DNA of 54,885 nt from Micromonospora zingiberis (GCF_004331455.1 NZ_SJJR01000029.1:1-54885), one strand, 5' to 3'; counted from the first letter of the stretch, positions 7,933 to 16,320 are shown. The notes: generated by a model not told the origin, from the letters alone. Numbers and translations: made by a program.

Positions 7933-8874
7933 ATGAAGCCGACACGGTACATCGCGGAACGGATCGCGGTGACCAGCGAGCAACTCGCCAGCTGGCAAGC
8001 CCAGCTCAGCCGCACCGAGCTGACCTTGCGTGGGCCGTGCCCCAAATGCGGAGACATCACGTCCGCAAACCTGCCGCGGACAGCGGCCGTACTTGAGGCT
8101 AACGCCGCGCGAACCCCCGACCGGCTTACCGCCGTCGTGGAGTGCGAATGCCGCCGGCCGCATCGCGGTCGCCCGGCCGACGCCGTCAGCGAAGGCTGCG
8201 GGCGAAGTTGGGGCACGGCGGCGGTCTTCGAGGCCGACGGCACGGTGACCCTGCGGCCGCCCGCTGAGCCGACCCTTGTGGAGGCAGCCGACGCGTTTCG
8301 CCTCGCACAGGCCGGGCAACTGGCGGCCGTCCGCGCCTCGGCTGACCGTTGGACGACCGGCGTGACCGCGCTGATCAGTCTAGCCGCACTGATCCTGCCG
8401 GTCGCTGGCCGTGACGCGATCCGTGCCCTCCAACCGTGGGCGCAAGCCGCCATCGGGGCCCTGCTGGTAGTGGCGATCGCCACGGCAGCAGTCGCGGTCT
8501 TGCGGGCGTACAGGGCTGCTCATGGACTGCCAGCCATCCGTCTGGTCGACGACGACAAGTCGCTGCTGGACTGGTACACGACCCACAGGGCCCGGCCCGT
8601 TGAAGCGGTCAAGCACCTCAGACAGGCGATCCAGGCTGCCTTGGCAACAGTCGTCGCGCTTGCCGTAGCCGTCGGACTCGCCGTCTTCGGTCCAGCCCGA
8701 CCGGTCACCTCAGCACCGGTGCAGCTCACCCTGACCGACGGCTCGTTGGTCTGCGGCTTGTTCCTGACGTCCACTGCCGATGTTCGGCTACGTGTGCGGC
8801 GCGCCGATGACGGTGCCGTTGCCGTGATCTCCGTGTCCGACGTGGTACGAATCAAGCCGGTGAAGGCCTGCTGA
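7933..8874 (+). CDS. Zinc-ribbon membrane protein divergent from the conflict operon
   Basis: A 313-residue protein not recognised as a named family. Cysteines 36, 39, 71, 73 and 89 (CPKCG, CEC, GCG) suggest a metal-binding ribbon. Three hydrophobic helices follow at about 142-158, 172-191 and 234-253, with a small hydrophilic C-terminal domain (about 262-313) rich in beta-like strands. It shares a divergent promoter region of about 120 bp with the EAD1-trypsin gene, so it may be a membrane partner or sensor of that system. This is inferred from position only. ATG start at 7933. Confidence 0.7.
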   Translation: MKPTRYIAERIAVTSEQLASWQAQLSRTELTLRGPCPKCGDITSANLPRTAAVLEANAARTPDRLTAVVECECRRPHRGRPADAVSEGCGRSWGTAAVFEADGTVTLRPPAEPTLVEAADAFRLAQAGQLAAVRASADRWTTGVTALISLAALILPVAGRDAIRALQPWAQAAIGALLVVAIATAAVAVLRAYRAAHGLPAIRLVDDDKSLLDWYTTHRARPVEAVKHLRQAIQAALATVVALAVAVGLAVFGPARPVTSAPVQLTLTDGSLVCGLFLTSTADVRLRVRRADDGAVAVISVSDVVRIKPVKAC

Positions 8875-9063
8875 CCGATACGAACAGCCATGGCTGCTAA
8901 TCATGAATCCAGAGCCGCGATGAGTCCTACGGGCATCGTTGGAACGACGGGCGACTCGGATGCCAATTCGGCCACGTCGATAGTACGTCCGGCCGGTTGC
9001 GGCACCTACGCGCATGGGGTTCGTGGGCGCCCATTGGGTACTGGCCGACTGACCGGCTTGTGG
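8875..9063. other. Intergenic, nothing recognised
   Basis: This stretch separates the convergent 3' ends of the zinc-ribbon gene and the small HTH gene. I saw no RNA gene and no copy of the tRNA-Pro 3' end that would mark the far end of the integrated element. Confidence 0.5.
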
Positions 9064-9294
9064 CTAGTCGACGCCGAGGAGCTTGAGCAGGGCCGGGACG
9101 CTGACGAGGTAGCGGCGACCGATGCGCAGGATCTTCACCGGGAACTCGTTGGTCTTGGCCAGCTCGTACGCCTTCGTGCGGCCGATGCCGAGGATCTCCC
9201 CAGCGGTCTCGATGTCAGTGGTCATGCCGAGGGCACGCACCGCCTGTTCGGTCCAGACCTGGGACTGCGGTGTGGTCGCGGTGCTGGTCGTCAT
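9064..9294 (-). CDS. Excisionase-like helix-turn-helix protein
   Basis: A 76-residue protein whose residues about 29-73 form the excisionase/MerR-type winged helix: a TAGEILGIGRTKAYELAK helix-turn-helix, then VKILRIGRRYLV and a C-terminal helix. Such proteins act as recombination directionality factors or regulators. ATG at 9294 with GGGAGGAA 8 nt upstream. It is paralogous in pattern to the HTH protein at 24155-24421 near the integrase. Its far position from the integrase suggests a regulatory rather than an Xis role, but that is a guess. Confidence 0.8.
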   Translation of the reverse strand: MTTSTATTPQSQVWTEQAVRALGMTTDIETAGEILGIGRTKAYELAKTNEFPVKILRIGRRYLVSVPALLKLLGVD

Positions 9295-9396
9295 CGGTGA
9301 GATTCCTCCCGCTGCTGTCTGGTGCCGACCTGTGGGTCTGCGACAACAGCGACGGTGCCGATGACGGGGTGTCGCCAGGGCTACCCCTGCGATGTC

Positions 9397-9434
9397 CTGC
9401 GCTAGGCGTAGCGCAGCCGGGCCAGGAGGCCCGG
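9397..9434 (-). terminator. Two adjacent hairpins upstream of the HTH gene
   Basis: CTGCGCTA (9397-9404) pairs with TAGCGCAG (9409-9416), and CCGGGCC pairs with GGCCCGG at 9417-9434. They lie after the stop of the 232-residue gene (minus strand), so a terminator is likely. Confidence 0.5.
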
Positions 9435-9453
9435 CACCTAAGCCAGCCGCGGT

Positions 9454-9465
9454 GTTACGGGTAGC
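9454..9465. promoter_or_regulatory. Copy of the GCTAC-n2-GTAGC dyad
   Basis: The sequence is GTTACGGGTAGC. It lies 160 bp upstream of the small HTH gene. Near-identical dyads precede other units of the element. Confidence 0.5.
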
Positions 9466-9471
9466 TTGGGC

Positions 9472-10170
9472 TCATCCTTCGGCGTCCGGTGGCGCGTCCT
9501 GTTTCGGTCGACCAGTGCTCGACGCCGAACCAGTGCGGTTGTTGATCCAGTTTTCGGCCCGGTGACGTTTCCAGGAGCGGATGATCCCGCGACGGCCGGG
9601 CTCCTCCAGGTCTGGCTTGATCAGGTAGCCGTCCCGGCCCTGCTCCCAGTGCGGGGCGCTCTTCTGCACGTACTTGGACCAGGCTCCGTGGGTGACGCGG
9701 ATCAGGGTGCGGAATTCCTTGGCGGTGATCAGCTCGTCCGGGTCGCCCTCCAGGGTGACCTGGTGCACCCTCGCCATGCGAGCGGTCCGCTTCACTTGGA
9801 AGTAGGAGGCGTTGAACACGTCGAGATCCTCAAGCGCGTACCACTCCTGGCCGTCCACCACGTCGACCGGCTCGCGCCAGCCGGTGGTAGGACGATGCTT
9901 CGGTGAAGCGACGCGGTTGATGGTCTCCAGGCTCCGGTTGAGGTACTCCGCGGCCCCGCGACGGTTCGTGCAGAGGCGGTCGTTGACCACCCGTAGCTCC
10001 ACGCAACCCCCTGCGTTCACGTCCCGATGTGCCCCGGCGTCGCCCGCCAGGCAGCCGTTTCCGCTCGCCGCAGCCGGGCGGCTCCGGTCGCGGGTAAGGG
10101 TCACTGTACCGGCAGCAACGTCACCCGTTGCTGCCGCTGCTTCCGGAAGCACCACGTCAGTACGCATCAT
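9472..10170 (-). CDS. Unrecognised element protein with possible DNA-binding regions
   Basis: A 232-residue protein that I cannot name. Residues about 66-115 (TNRRGAAEYLNRS with downstream W/Y positions) and about 148-215 (LITAKEFRTLIRVTHGAW, then a basic RSWKRHRAENWINN) look like helix-turn-helix-bearing segments. The Ala-rich first 60 residues look disordered. ATG at 10170 has AGAGGA 6 nt upstream. Location between the HTH and SpdB-like genes suggests a role in element control or transfer; the function is unknown. Confidence 0.7.
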   Translation of the reverse strand: MMRTDVVLPEAAAATGDVAAGTVTLTRDRSRPAAASGNGCLAGDAGAHRDVNAGGCVELRVVNDRLCTNRRGAAEYLNRSLETINRVASPKHRPTTGWREPVDVVDGQEWYALEDLDVFNASYFQVKRTARMARVHQVTLEGDPDELITAKEFRTLIRVTHGAWSKYVQKSAPHWEQGRDGYLIKPDLEEPGRRGIIRSWKRHRAENWINNRTGSASSTGRPKQDAPPDAEG

Positions 10171-10318
10171 GAACCGTCCTCTTCAAACGTGGGCAGGCGC
10201 AATAAGCATTCGCAGGCGCCCGGCGAAGGCTCGGCTCTGGCCTGGCCGGGCGGCTGGTCCAATGGGGCCAACGGGGCTGTGCGGGCAGGAGATTGCATCC
10301 GCGCTCGGTGTAAGTACG

Positions 10319-10355
10319 GGCAACGCCTCCCGGACTGACACCGGGAGGCGTTGCC
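10319..10355 (-). terminator. Terminator after the SpdB-like gene
   Basis: Perfect 15-bp arms (10319-10333 and 10341-10355) with a 7-nt loop lie 20 bp past the SpdB-like stop on the minus strand. There is no T-tract, as is usual in high-GC Gram-positives. Confidence 0.75.
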
Positions 10356-10375
10356 GAACTGCGGGGACTTGCAGG

Positions 10376-12136
10376 TCAGGTGCCGGCGGTGGCGAGTTCC
10401 TTCCGCGATGCCGCAGAAAGCACGCTCCGGACCGTCCGGTCGGTGACGCCCGTCAAGGTCGCCAACTCCTGCTGTTTCGCGTCCGGGTGATCCCGGTGTG
10501 CTTCGAGCACTGCCAGGACGGTGGCCGGGCTGACCCGGTCGACCTGTGGCACCGGCTGCCCGTCGAACATCAGTGGCTCGCCTGCTGGCGCGTTCGACGT
10601 AGTCCGGCGGCGGCGTGGCGACATCCGCTCCATGAGCCCGCGGATCTGCTCCTCCGCGGCCTCGCGGCGCTGCTGTTCGTCAGCGAGGGCACGCTCGGTG
10701 GTTGCCGCCCGCACCTCCAGGTCCTTCTGGACCCGCGCCTGCTCCCTGCCCTTGAGCCGGAGGTTGGCGACCTCCGCTTCCGCCTGCTCGCCGCGCTGGC
10801 GCCACTGCTGGGCTTCCGCTTCCGCCTGGCCCCGGCTCCGGGCCGCCTGCTCTGCTTCCGCTCGGGCAGTCGCTGCTGCTTCCTCGGCCGCCGCCCGCAG
10901 GGCCGCTTCGTGTTCCGCCCGCCGTGTCGCTCGTTCTGCTTCCTCGGCTGCTTCCGCTCGCCGCGCTGCTTCCGCTTCCGCCGCGTGCCGGGCCGCCCGG
11001 GTTTCCGCTTCCGCCTGAGCGCGTCGCGTCGCTTCTGCGGCCAGCCGTGTTTCCGCTTCCGCCAGCGCCGCGCGGGCCAGGCGGGCATCCTCCTGCGCCG
11101 TTTCCATCTCCTTGCGCGCCGGCCCGGGTAGCGCCAGTGACGGTACCGGGGTGCCGGTCTGGGCGAGGTGCAGCAGCAGCGTGAGCGCCTTGCCGGTTTC
11201 CCCGGCACGGGCAGCGTTGCGGGCGGCGGTGCGCGCCTGCTTCCGGACGTCGGCCGCCAGCGCCTCCCGCCGTTCCCGGTCGCGGTCGACGGCGGCGAGC
11301 CGGCGGCGCTCACGGCGAGCGGCCTCGGCACGAGCGACCAGGGCAGACGCGCCGGGGCTCAGCCGGTCGAGCACGTCCAGCCGCCAGGCGGTGATGGTCG
11401 AACGGGGGGCCATCAGCCACCGCCGCCATCCGAACCGCTCCGGCGGTGGCGGCAGCATGCCCCGCTCGCGCAGCGTCGGCCGGTGCTTGGCTCCGCTGCG
11501 GACCTCGTAGACGATGATGCCGAGCGCCGAGAGGAACGACAGCCCGACCGCCTTGACCGGGTCGGCGTGGTGGCCGATGGCGTTGATCGCGACCGCCGCC
11601 GCCGTGCAGATCCAGATCAGCGCCCGCGCTGCGAGCGCCCGCTCCCCGGCGAGGCGCTGCTGCTGCGCGGTCAGGGCCATCGCCAAGCCCGTGCCCTCGA
11701 TCGCGACCGCCGCCACGACGCCGATCGGCGTGGGCAGACCGTTGATCCTGGCAGCGTCGACCTGCCCATACACGGCGCCCGCTACGGCGAGGCCGTAGAT
11801 CACGCCGGAGTAGACCGCAGCGGCGTTGGCCCGTACGTACTCGACGCGACGCGCGTACCACGCCGCCGTGTCCTGCCGGCGGGCCTGCCGCCGCTTGCGC
11901 CTTGCCTCGCGCTTGTCCTCGCGTTCCTTGCGGCGGCGCTCGGCGCGGTCAGCCTTCTGCCGATCGCGCTGGTCATCCAGGCGCAGGCGCCCTTCCTGCT
12001 CGCGAAGGCGTCGCTGCACCGCCGCGTCCTCGTCGGCGATCCGCTGCGCGCCGACCAGCCGCTCCCGCTCAGCGGTCGCCAGCTCACGGGCGACCCGCCG
12101 GTCGGCCCTGGCCAGGTCGGTCAGGTCGGTGCTCAT
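10376..12136 (-). CDS. DUF2637/SpdB-like membrane protein
   Basis: A 586-residue protein. Residues 1-90 are strongly charged and coiled; hydrophobic helices at about 104-125, 138-158, 169-188 and 195-210 form the DUF2637/SpdB-type membrane core; about 285-480 is a long Ala/Glu/Arg coiled coil; the last about 50 residues (VLAVLEAHRDHPDAKQQEL and on) resemble a helix-turn-helix. SpdB proteins help plasmids and integrative elements spread within mycelium. The ATG overlaps the stop of a 36-residue reading frame by 4 nt. No partner FtsK/TraB translocase is seen in the window. Confidence 0.75.
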   Translation of the reverse strand: MSTDLTDLARADRRVARELATAERERLVGAQRIADEDAAVQRRLREQEGRLRLDDQRDRQKADRAERRRKEREDKREARRKRRQARRQDTAAWYARRVEYVRANAAAVYSGVIYGLAVAGAVYGQVDAARINGLPTPIGVVAAVAIEGTGLAMALTAQQQRLAGERALAARALIWICTAAAVAINAIGHHADPVKAVGLSFLSALGIIVYEVRSGAKHRPTLRERGMLPPPPERFGWRRWLMAPRSTITAWRLDVLDRLSPGASALVARAEAARRERRRLAAVDRDRERREALAADVRKQARTAARNAARAGETGKALTLLLHLAQTGTPVPSLALPGPARKEMETAQEDARLARAALAEAETRLAAEATRRAQAEAETRAARHAAEAEAARRAEAAEEAERATRRAEHEAALRAAAEEAAATARAEAEQAARSRGQAEAEAQQWRQRGEQAEAEVANLRLKGREQARVQKDLEVRAATTERALADEQQRREAAEEQIRGLMERMSPRRRRTTSNAPAGEPLMFDGQPVPQVDRVSPATVLAVLEAHRDHPDAKQQELATLTGVTDRTVRSVLSAASRKELATAGT

Positions 12137-12243
12137 AGCGCCACCGGGCCTTCCAGCACCCCACGCGCCGGCACCGACCCTGTCAGCACCCGGTGCGCCG
12201 GGGGTCGAGGGAACGGCCGTGTCAAAGCCGTAAGGTCTGTCAT
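12133..12243 (-). CDS. Small 36-residue protein coupled to the SpdB-like gene
   Basis: MTDLTALTRPFPRPPAHRVL opens a 36-residue frame. GGAGGT lies about 8 nt before its ATG, and its stop overlaps the next ATG (ATGA), so it is probably translated. No family recognised; it could be a leader that couples translation. Confidence 0.55.
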   Translation of the reverse strand: MTDLTALTRPFPRPPAHRVLTGSVPARGVLEGPVAL

Positions 12244-12367
12244 CAGTCGGACCTCCGTTGTCCGATCAAGGTCCCGGCCGGTGGGTTGCCTCCACCGACC
12301 GGGGCCGCCTGCGTTTGCGGACCGGATAGGGCACCAGCGGTGGGTGATCATCCGGCTCATCGTGAGA

Positions 12368-12398
12368 GCTACGGGTTATCGGCAGCGCTACGGGTAAC
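12368..12398. promoter_or_regulatory. Two tandem GCTAC-type dyads upstream of the SpdB unit
   Basis: GCTACGGGTTAT (12368-12379) and GCTACGGGTAAC (12387-12398) start 19 bp apart, about two helical turns, upstream of the 36-residue gene. Probable operator pair. Confidence 0.6.
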
Positions 12399-12479
12399 GC
12401 GCCTGGTGTACGGTGCTCGGCTTTCCCTCCCGACACGGGCCGACGGGTCGCCCGGAGCACACGCGCCGGTTGACGCCGC

Positions 12480-12956
12480 TCAGCGCGCGGGCGGCTGGCC
12501 GGGCGGGGGGTGGATCGGCGCGGTGAACGCCTTGACGCAGTAGCCGGAGCAGTGCTCCCGCCAGGTGGTGTCGTCGGCGTCGTCGGCGTAGAGCAGGTGC
12601 CCGGCGGTGTGGCGGGTGCCGAGCCGGTACCCGGCGGCGCGAAGCCGGGTGGCGGCGTCGGCGCGGCTGATGACGCGCCAGCCCTCCGCGTGCAACACGG
12701 CCTCCACTTCGGCCGTCGTCCGCTCGGCGAAGGGGTGCCCGGCCGGCAACGGCACCGGCGTGGTCGCCTCCAGCAACCTGAACCCGCGGGCCGGGACCGG
12801 CCCGTTGTCGTGGTGGCGACGGATGCCGATCAGGCCGGCGGACCCGGTCGGCAGGTGCAGCCACACCTCACCGACGTCGGCGGCAGCGAGCGGGTCACCT
12901 GGCCAACCGCCGAGGCGACCGGCACCGTCGAGGTGGCTTGTTACGGGCGTTGTCAT
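12480..12956 (-). CDS. Hypothetical 158-residue element protein
   Basis: Starts MTTPVTSHLDGAGRLGG. A central basic/hydrophobic fold (WRVISRADAATRLRAAGYRLG, shortened here to its key part) is followed by a CSGYCVKAF pair of cysteines near the C-terminus. I do not recognise the family. It follows the DpdA-like gene after a 70-bp gap holding one copy of the element's 16-bp motif, so it may be transcribed independently. The start could also be GTG at 13025 in the same frame, but that codon lies inside the repeated motif. Confidence 0.6.
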   Translation of the reverse strand: MTTPVTSHLDGAGRLGGWPGDPLAAADVGEVWLHLPTGSAGLIGIRRHHDNGPVPARGFRLLEATTPVPLPAGHPFAERTTAEVEAVLHAEGWRVISRADAATRLRAAGYRLGTRHTAGHLLYADDADDTTWREHCSGYCVKAFTAPIHPPPGQPPAR

Positions 12957-13009
12957 GAGGTCCCCCAAGGACTTGACGTCGGGCACCGGCAGCACCACCC
13001 GGCGAGGCT

Positions 13010-13025
13010 TGTAATGATACCTCAC
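13010..13025 (-). promoter_or_regulatory. 16-bp element motif, copy A
   Basis: The plus strand reads TGTAATGATACCTCAC. On the minus strand a TATCAT box lies about 60 bp before the 158-residue gene. The same motif recurs at 19092 and 20095, so it is a likely promoter or operator. Confidence 0.55.
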
Positions 13026-14261
13026 TCAGTTGGTGTTGCCGCCCGGATCATCGAAAAGCGTGAGCTGGTCAGGATACGGAGCCCGAGACCGGGAGCGTCG
13101 GGGCGATGTTCTACGCCGGCCGCCCAGCGACGTCAGGGGCGGGCCCGGCGGCAGGTCGACCAGCGGTGTGGACGGCGTGGGCATAGCGCGGGCGGCGTAC
13201 CGGAGGGCGTCCATCACCTCCTCCCGGTAGGCCAGGGCGTAGCGAAAGCAGTTGCGGCAGTCGGTGGGTACGCGGGAGCCAGTCAGCGGGTCCGGACGGC
13301 TCAGGTGCGTGCAGCCTGGCAGGCGGATGCGTTCCCTTCGGGCGGTGGCCGACCAGGCTTGGCTGTCGGAACTGGCCAGCAGCGGGCCGACGAGCCGTAG
13401 CGCGTTGATGCTCACGCCGAATCCGTGCATCCGCATGCCGAGCGGCGCGAGGGTGCCCAGGACGCGGGCAACCTCACGCTGGGAGCCGCGCCGGCACAGG
13501 CTGCCGACGCCGACGCGCATGCCGGCCAGGTCCACCCCCGCGGCCTGGTACATGCGGTGGTGCTCGACGTATTCCCACGGATGCCATCCCTGCAACGTCG
13601 GCAGCCACGGGACGTGGGGGAACTGTTCGGCCAGGTAGAGGTAGTTGGCCAGGGTCGCTTCCTGATGCTCCCGCACGGTCGCTCCGGTGCGGCGCAGGCA
13701 CTGCGGTTCGCAGGGCCAGTCCTGGATGCCGATGACATCGGGCGGTCCCACGTCCTCCTGGAAGCGGGTCCACATCGCCGCGTACTCGTCCGGGTGCGCG
13801 AACCAGGGATGTCCCTCCGGGTCGGCGCGCAGGATCAGCGCGGCGTAGGCGCCGGAGTCGCCGGCCCACGGTGCCCCGTTCATCCGCACCGGGAAGTCGT
13901 CGCCGCGCCGCCGGTAGCGGGCCAGTGTGGTCGCCGAGAGAAACAGCGGCACGGGTGAGTCGTTCAGCCGATGGGGATGCCCCACCCCGAGGTAGAAGGT
14001 GGTCCGGCGCGCAGGGTCTGGATGGAACTCGCTGATGGTCCAGGGAGTGACCGGCCCCCAGGGCGTGTCCACGCGTTCGGGGCCGAGGCCGAACCGGGCC
14101 ACGTGCGCGTCCCAGCGGGCGCGACGCTCCTGCGCCGTTGGTGGCGGTGGGGGCCACTGCGCCAGGTTCTGCTTCCGCAGGAACGCCAGCAGTTTCGCAG
14201 CCCGTCGCGGGGAGACGCCGGAGGCTGGAACGGTGACGCGGCGGACCGTGTCGACGGTCAT
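13026..14261 (-). CDS. DpdA/TGT-like (7-deazapurine transglycosylase-like) protein
   Basis: A 411-residue protein with features of TGT-fold DpdA proteins that exchange a base in DNA: AGDSGAY (about 133-139) matches the active-site Asp region, followed by DVIGIQDWPCEP, WLPTLQGW, a Gly-rich GVGSLCRRG and HGFGVS (barrel strands), and a C-terminal C-x-H...CRNC set that may bind zinc. Known DpdA enzymes install 7-deazaguanine precursors in phage or island DNA. No queuosine-precursor genes are seen nearby, so the inserted base is unknown. ATGA overlap with the methyltransferase. The C-terminus carries QLTLF (399-403), a beta-clamp motif. Confidence 0.7.
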   Translation of the reverse strand: MTVDTVRRVTVPASGVSPRRAAKLLAFLRKQNLAQWPPPPPTAQERRARWDAHVARFGLGPERVDTPWGPVTPWTISEFHPDPARRTTFYLGVGHPHRLNDSPVPLFLSATTLARYRRRGDDFPVRMNGAPWAGDSGAYAALILRADPEGHPWFAHPDEYAAMWTRFQEDVGPPDVIGIQDWPCEPQCLRRTGATVREHQEATLANYLYLAEQFPHVPWLPTLQGWHPWEYVEHHRMYQAAGVDLAGMRVGVGSLCRRGSQREVARVLGTLAPLGMRMHGFGVSINALRLVGPLLASSDSQAWSATARRERIRLPGCTHLSRPDPLTGSRVPTDCRNCFRYALAYREEVMDALRYAARAMPTPSTPLVDLPPGPPLTSLGGRRRTSPRRSRSRAPYPDQLTLFDDPGGNTN

Positions 14262-15361
14262 GCCGGCGCTCCGGCCAGCGCGTCGAAGAGCGTGAGCTGC
14301 TCGGTCTCGGGCCGGATGACGGGCACGACCTCAGCGAGGATGCGTCCCATGGTGAAGCGCAAGCTCTCCACGTTCAGGTCCCCGCCGTAGAAGCGTCGCC
14401 CGTCCTGGAGCGCGGCGATGGCGGTGGTGCCCGAGCCAAGAAACGGATCCGCGACCAGATGGCCGAGGTCGGTGGCGGCCCGTATCACCCGAGACACCAG
14501 CGCCGGGTGCAGCGAGTTGTCGTAGCGCAGGAGGCTCCGGCGGCGCTGCTCGGGGATGTCGGTCCACAGGTCCGTGGCGTAGATCTGCCCGGTACGGCCT
14601 CGGGGCATCTCCGGCGGCAGGTGGAACACCCGGGCGGGATCGGTGAGCGATCCCTTGCACAGCAGCGTCACCCGATGGTGTTGGTGGACGAAGCGGCGCC
14701 GGGTGTAAAGCCCGAAGCGGCGCGCGACGGCGATCGAGTTGACGTAGGTGAGCCCGGCGTCTTCGGCCGTCACCTGGACCCGCGCTGCCTGCTGAGCGCC
14801 GGTGACCACGGCGAGGTAGCCGCCGGGGCGAAGCGCCGCGCTGGCCGCCCCGATCCACTCCGAGGTGAACGCGGCGTACCCGGCCGGGTCAACGTCCACG
14901 TATCCCGGCATCACCTGGTCATGGTTCCGGCCGTACGTGCGCCGGTAGGCAGAGCGGTGCTCGCCTCGCCCGAGCGCCCACGGCGGGTCGGCGACGATCA
15001 GGTCGATCGGCTCGTCCGCCTCACGCAACACGCTGGCTGCCGCGCCGAGCACCAGCTCGACGTGCGACGGGTCGGCGGGCAGCCAGATCAGCAGCGCCCG
15101 GCGCGGCCGGGTGGTCGAACCCTCAATCAGCCAGGCGGCTTTCCCGGCACCCGCCGGCCGGGCGCGACCCTGCCGCTTGAAGGCGTGCAACGCCGAGCGC
15201 AGCCGCCGCTTGTACCGGGCCTGACCGTCCTGGATGATCCGGCGGCCGTCCGCCCGGTCGGCCAGGCCCGCCTGCTCGGCCAGCCGGTACAGCTCGGGCA
15301 GGGTGTAGCAGCCACGCTCCAGGGTGCGCAGCAGGTCAGCCGCGGTGCGCAGCGGGGTCAC
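14258..15361 (-). CDS. DNA methyltransferase, probable N6-adenine type
   Basis: A 367-residue protein. DPPW (125-128) comes before DPFLGSGTT (305-313) and a following GGDLN, the circularly permuted beta-class order; DPPW favours N6-adenine over N4-cytosine. Residues 1-80 look like a helical DNA-binding extension. No restriction enzyme gene is adjacent, so it is orphan or part of a modification cassette. GTG start overlaps the Mom-like stop (GTGA), and its own stop overlaps the DpdA-like start. The C-terminus contains QLTLF (355-359), a beta-clamp motif. Confidence 0.88.
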   Translation of the reverse strand: MTPLRTAADLLRTLERGCYTLPELYRLAEQAGLADRADGRRIIQDGQARYKRRLRSALHAFKRQGRARPAGAGKAAWLIEGSTTRPRRALLIWLPADPSHVELVLGAAASVLREADEPIDLIVADPPWALGRGEHRSAYRRTYGRNHDQVMPGYVDVDPAGYAAFTSEWIGAASAALRPGGYLAVVTGAQQAARVQVTAEDAGLTYVNSIAVARRFGLYTRRRFVHQHHRVTLLCKGSLTDPARVFHLPPEMPRGRTGQIYATDLWTDIPEQRRRSLLRYDNSLHPALVSRVIRAATDLGHLVADPFLGSGTTAIAALQDGRRFYGGDLNVESLRFTMGRILAEVVPVIRPETEQLTLFDALAGAPA

Positions 15362-16227
15362 AGGGTCACCGCCGGGTCCGTCGCGAGCGGATACGGCAGC
15401 TCGACCAGGCCAATCGGGCAGCGCCTGCGCCAGCCCTTATCCCCCACCGGCCAGACGAAGCGGTGGCAGCCACGATGACGGACCCGCCGAGCGCCGATCT
15501 GGGCGAGCGCGAGTTCCAGCCACTCGCCGGGGGTCAGGTCCGCCCCGGCCCGCGCGTACTCGGCCACCATCTCCGGCAGAGGTCGGGCGCCCAGCGCCAT
15601 GAGCCTCGCCCGGACGCCCGCTGCCCCGCGTTCTCCGGCGCGCACCTTCTGCACCGCTCTGGCTGTCAGTACCGTGCCGTTCGGCAGGATCGTGACGGTC
15701 CTGGCGGTCCCCCGGCCCAGGTACTTTCCGCGAGTCACGCGGTACACGTGCCCGACGTGGCCGGGCATGAGGACTGCCCCGCCCAGGATCCGGGGCATCG
15801 GGTCGGAGAAGGCAACGAGCCCGCGAATGCCCTGCTCGGCGGCGAGCCGGAACAGTTGGCCGAGGACCCAGCTCTCCGCATTGGACGGCACCTCATCGAG
15901 CAGGACAAGGCGGCTGATCTCGGCAGCCCGGCCGGGTCCGAGGGTGGGGAACGGCTTGGTCAGCACGGCGGGGTGCATCGGCACGCCGAGCACGACCGCC
16001 CCGACCAGATGGTCGCCTTCGAGCAGCCCGAAGGACATCCGGGCGGCGGGAAAACTCTTGCTGTAGTGGTGCTCGGCGACGAATCGGCGGGCCGCAGCCT
16101 CCGGTACCGGTGCCAGCCGGTAGCGGCGCTGGTCGAAGCCGCCCTCGCGCACCGGCCGCCAGGTGTGGTTTCCGCCCCGCCACCGCTGGCAGAAGGCAGG
16201 GTCGAACAGGGAGAGTTGTTCAAGCAT
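15358..16227 (-). CDS. Mom-like GNAT-fold DNA modification protein
   Basis: A 289-residue protein resembling the phage Mu Mom family: VPEAAARRFVAEHHYSK, a GDHLVGAVVLG strand, EISRLVLLDEVP, a LVAFSDP turn and HVGHVYRVTRGKYLG. Mom converts adenine in DNA to a methylcarbamoyl derivative that blocks restriction. This is a pattern match to the family, with a C-terminal extension (about 210-289) of unknown role. First gene of a coupled three-gene cassette. The ATG at 16227 follows a GGGGG tract. Residues 4-8 are QLSLF, a canonical beta-clamp pentapeptide. Confidence 0.72.
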   Translation of the reverse strand: MLEQLSLFDPAFCQRWRGGNHTWRPVREGGFDQRRYRLAPVPEAAARRFVAEHHYSKSFPAARMSFGLLEGDHLVGAVVLGVPMHPAVLTKPFPTLGPGRAAEISRLVLLDEVPSNAESWVLGQLFRLAAEQGIRGLVAFSDPMPRILGGAVLMPGHVGHVYRVTRGKYLGRGTARTVTILPNGTVLTARAVQKVRAGERGAAGVRARLMALGARPLPEMVAEYARAGADLTPGEWLELALAQIGARRVRHRGCHRFVWPVGDKGWRRRCPIGLVELPYPLATDPAVTL

Positions 16228-16320
16228 GGTGTGCCCCCGTTGATCTGTTCGAGGGTGTGAGCGGGCGGGTCGCCGCCCTGGGCAGGTCGACCTGTGCGCC
16301 AATGGCGCGCTGCTGGTCGC

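Noticed and set aside
8875..9063. The second attachment site of the element
   Set aside because: I looked for the tRNA-Pro 3' sequence here and found no match.
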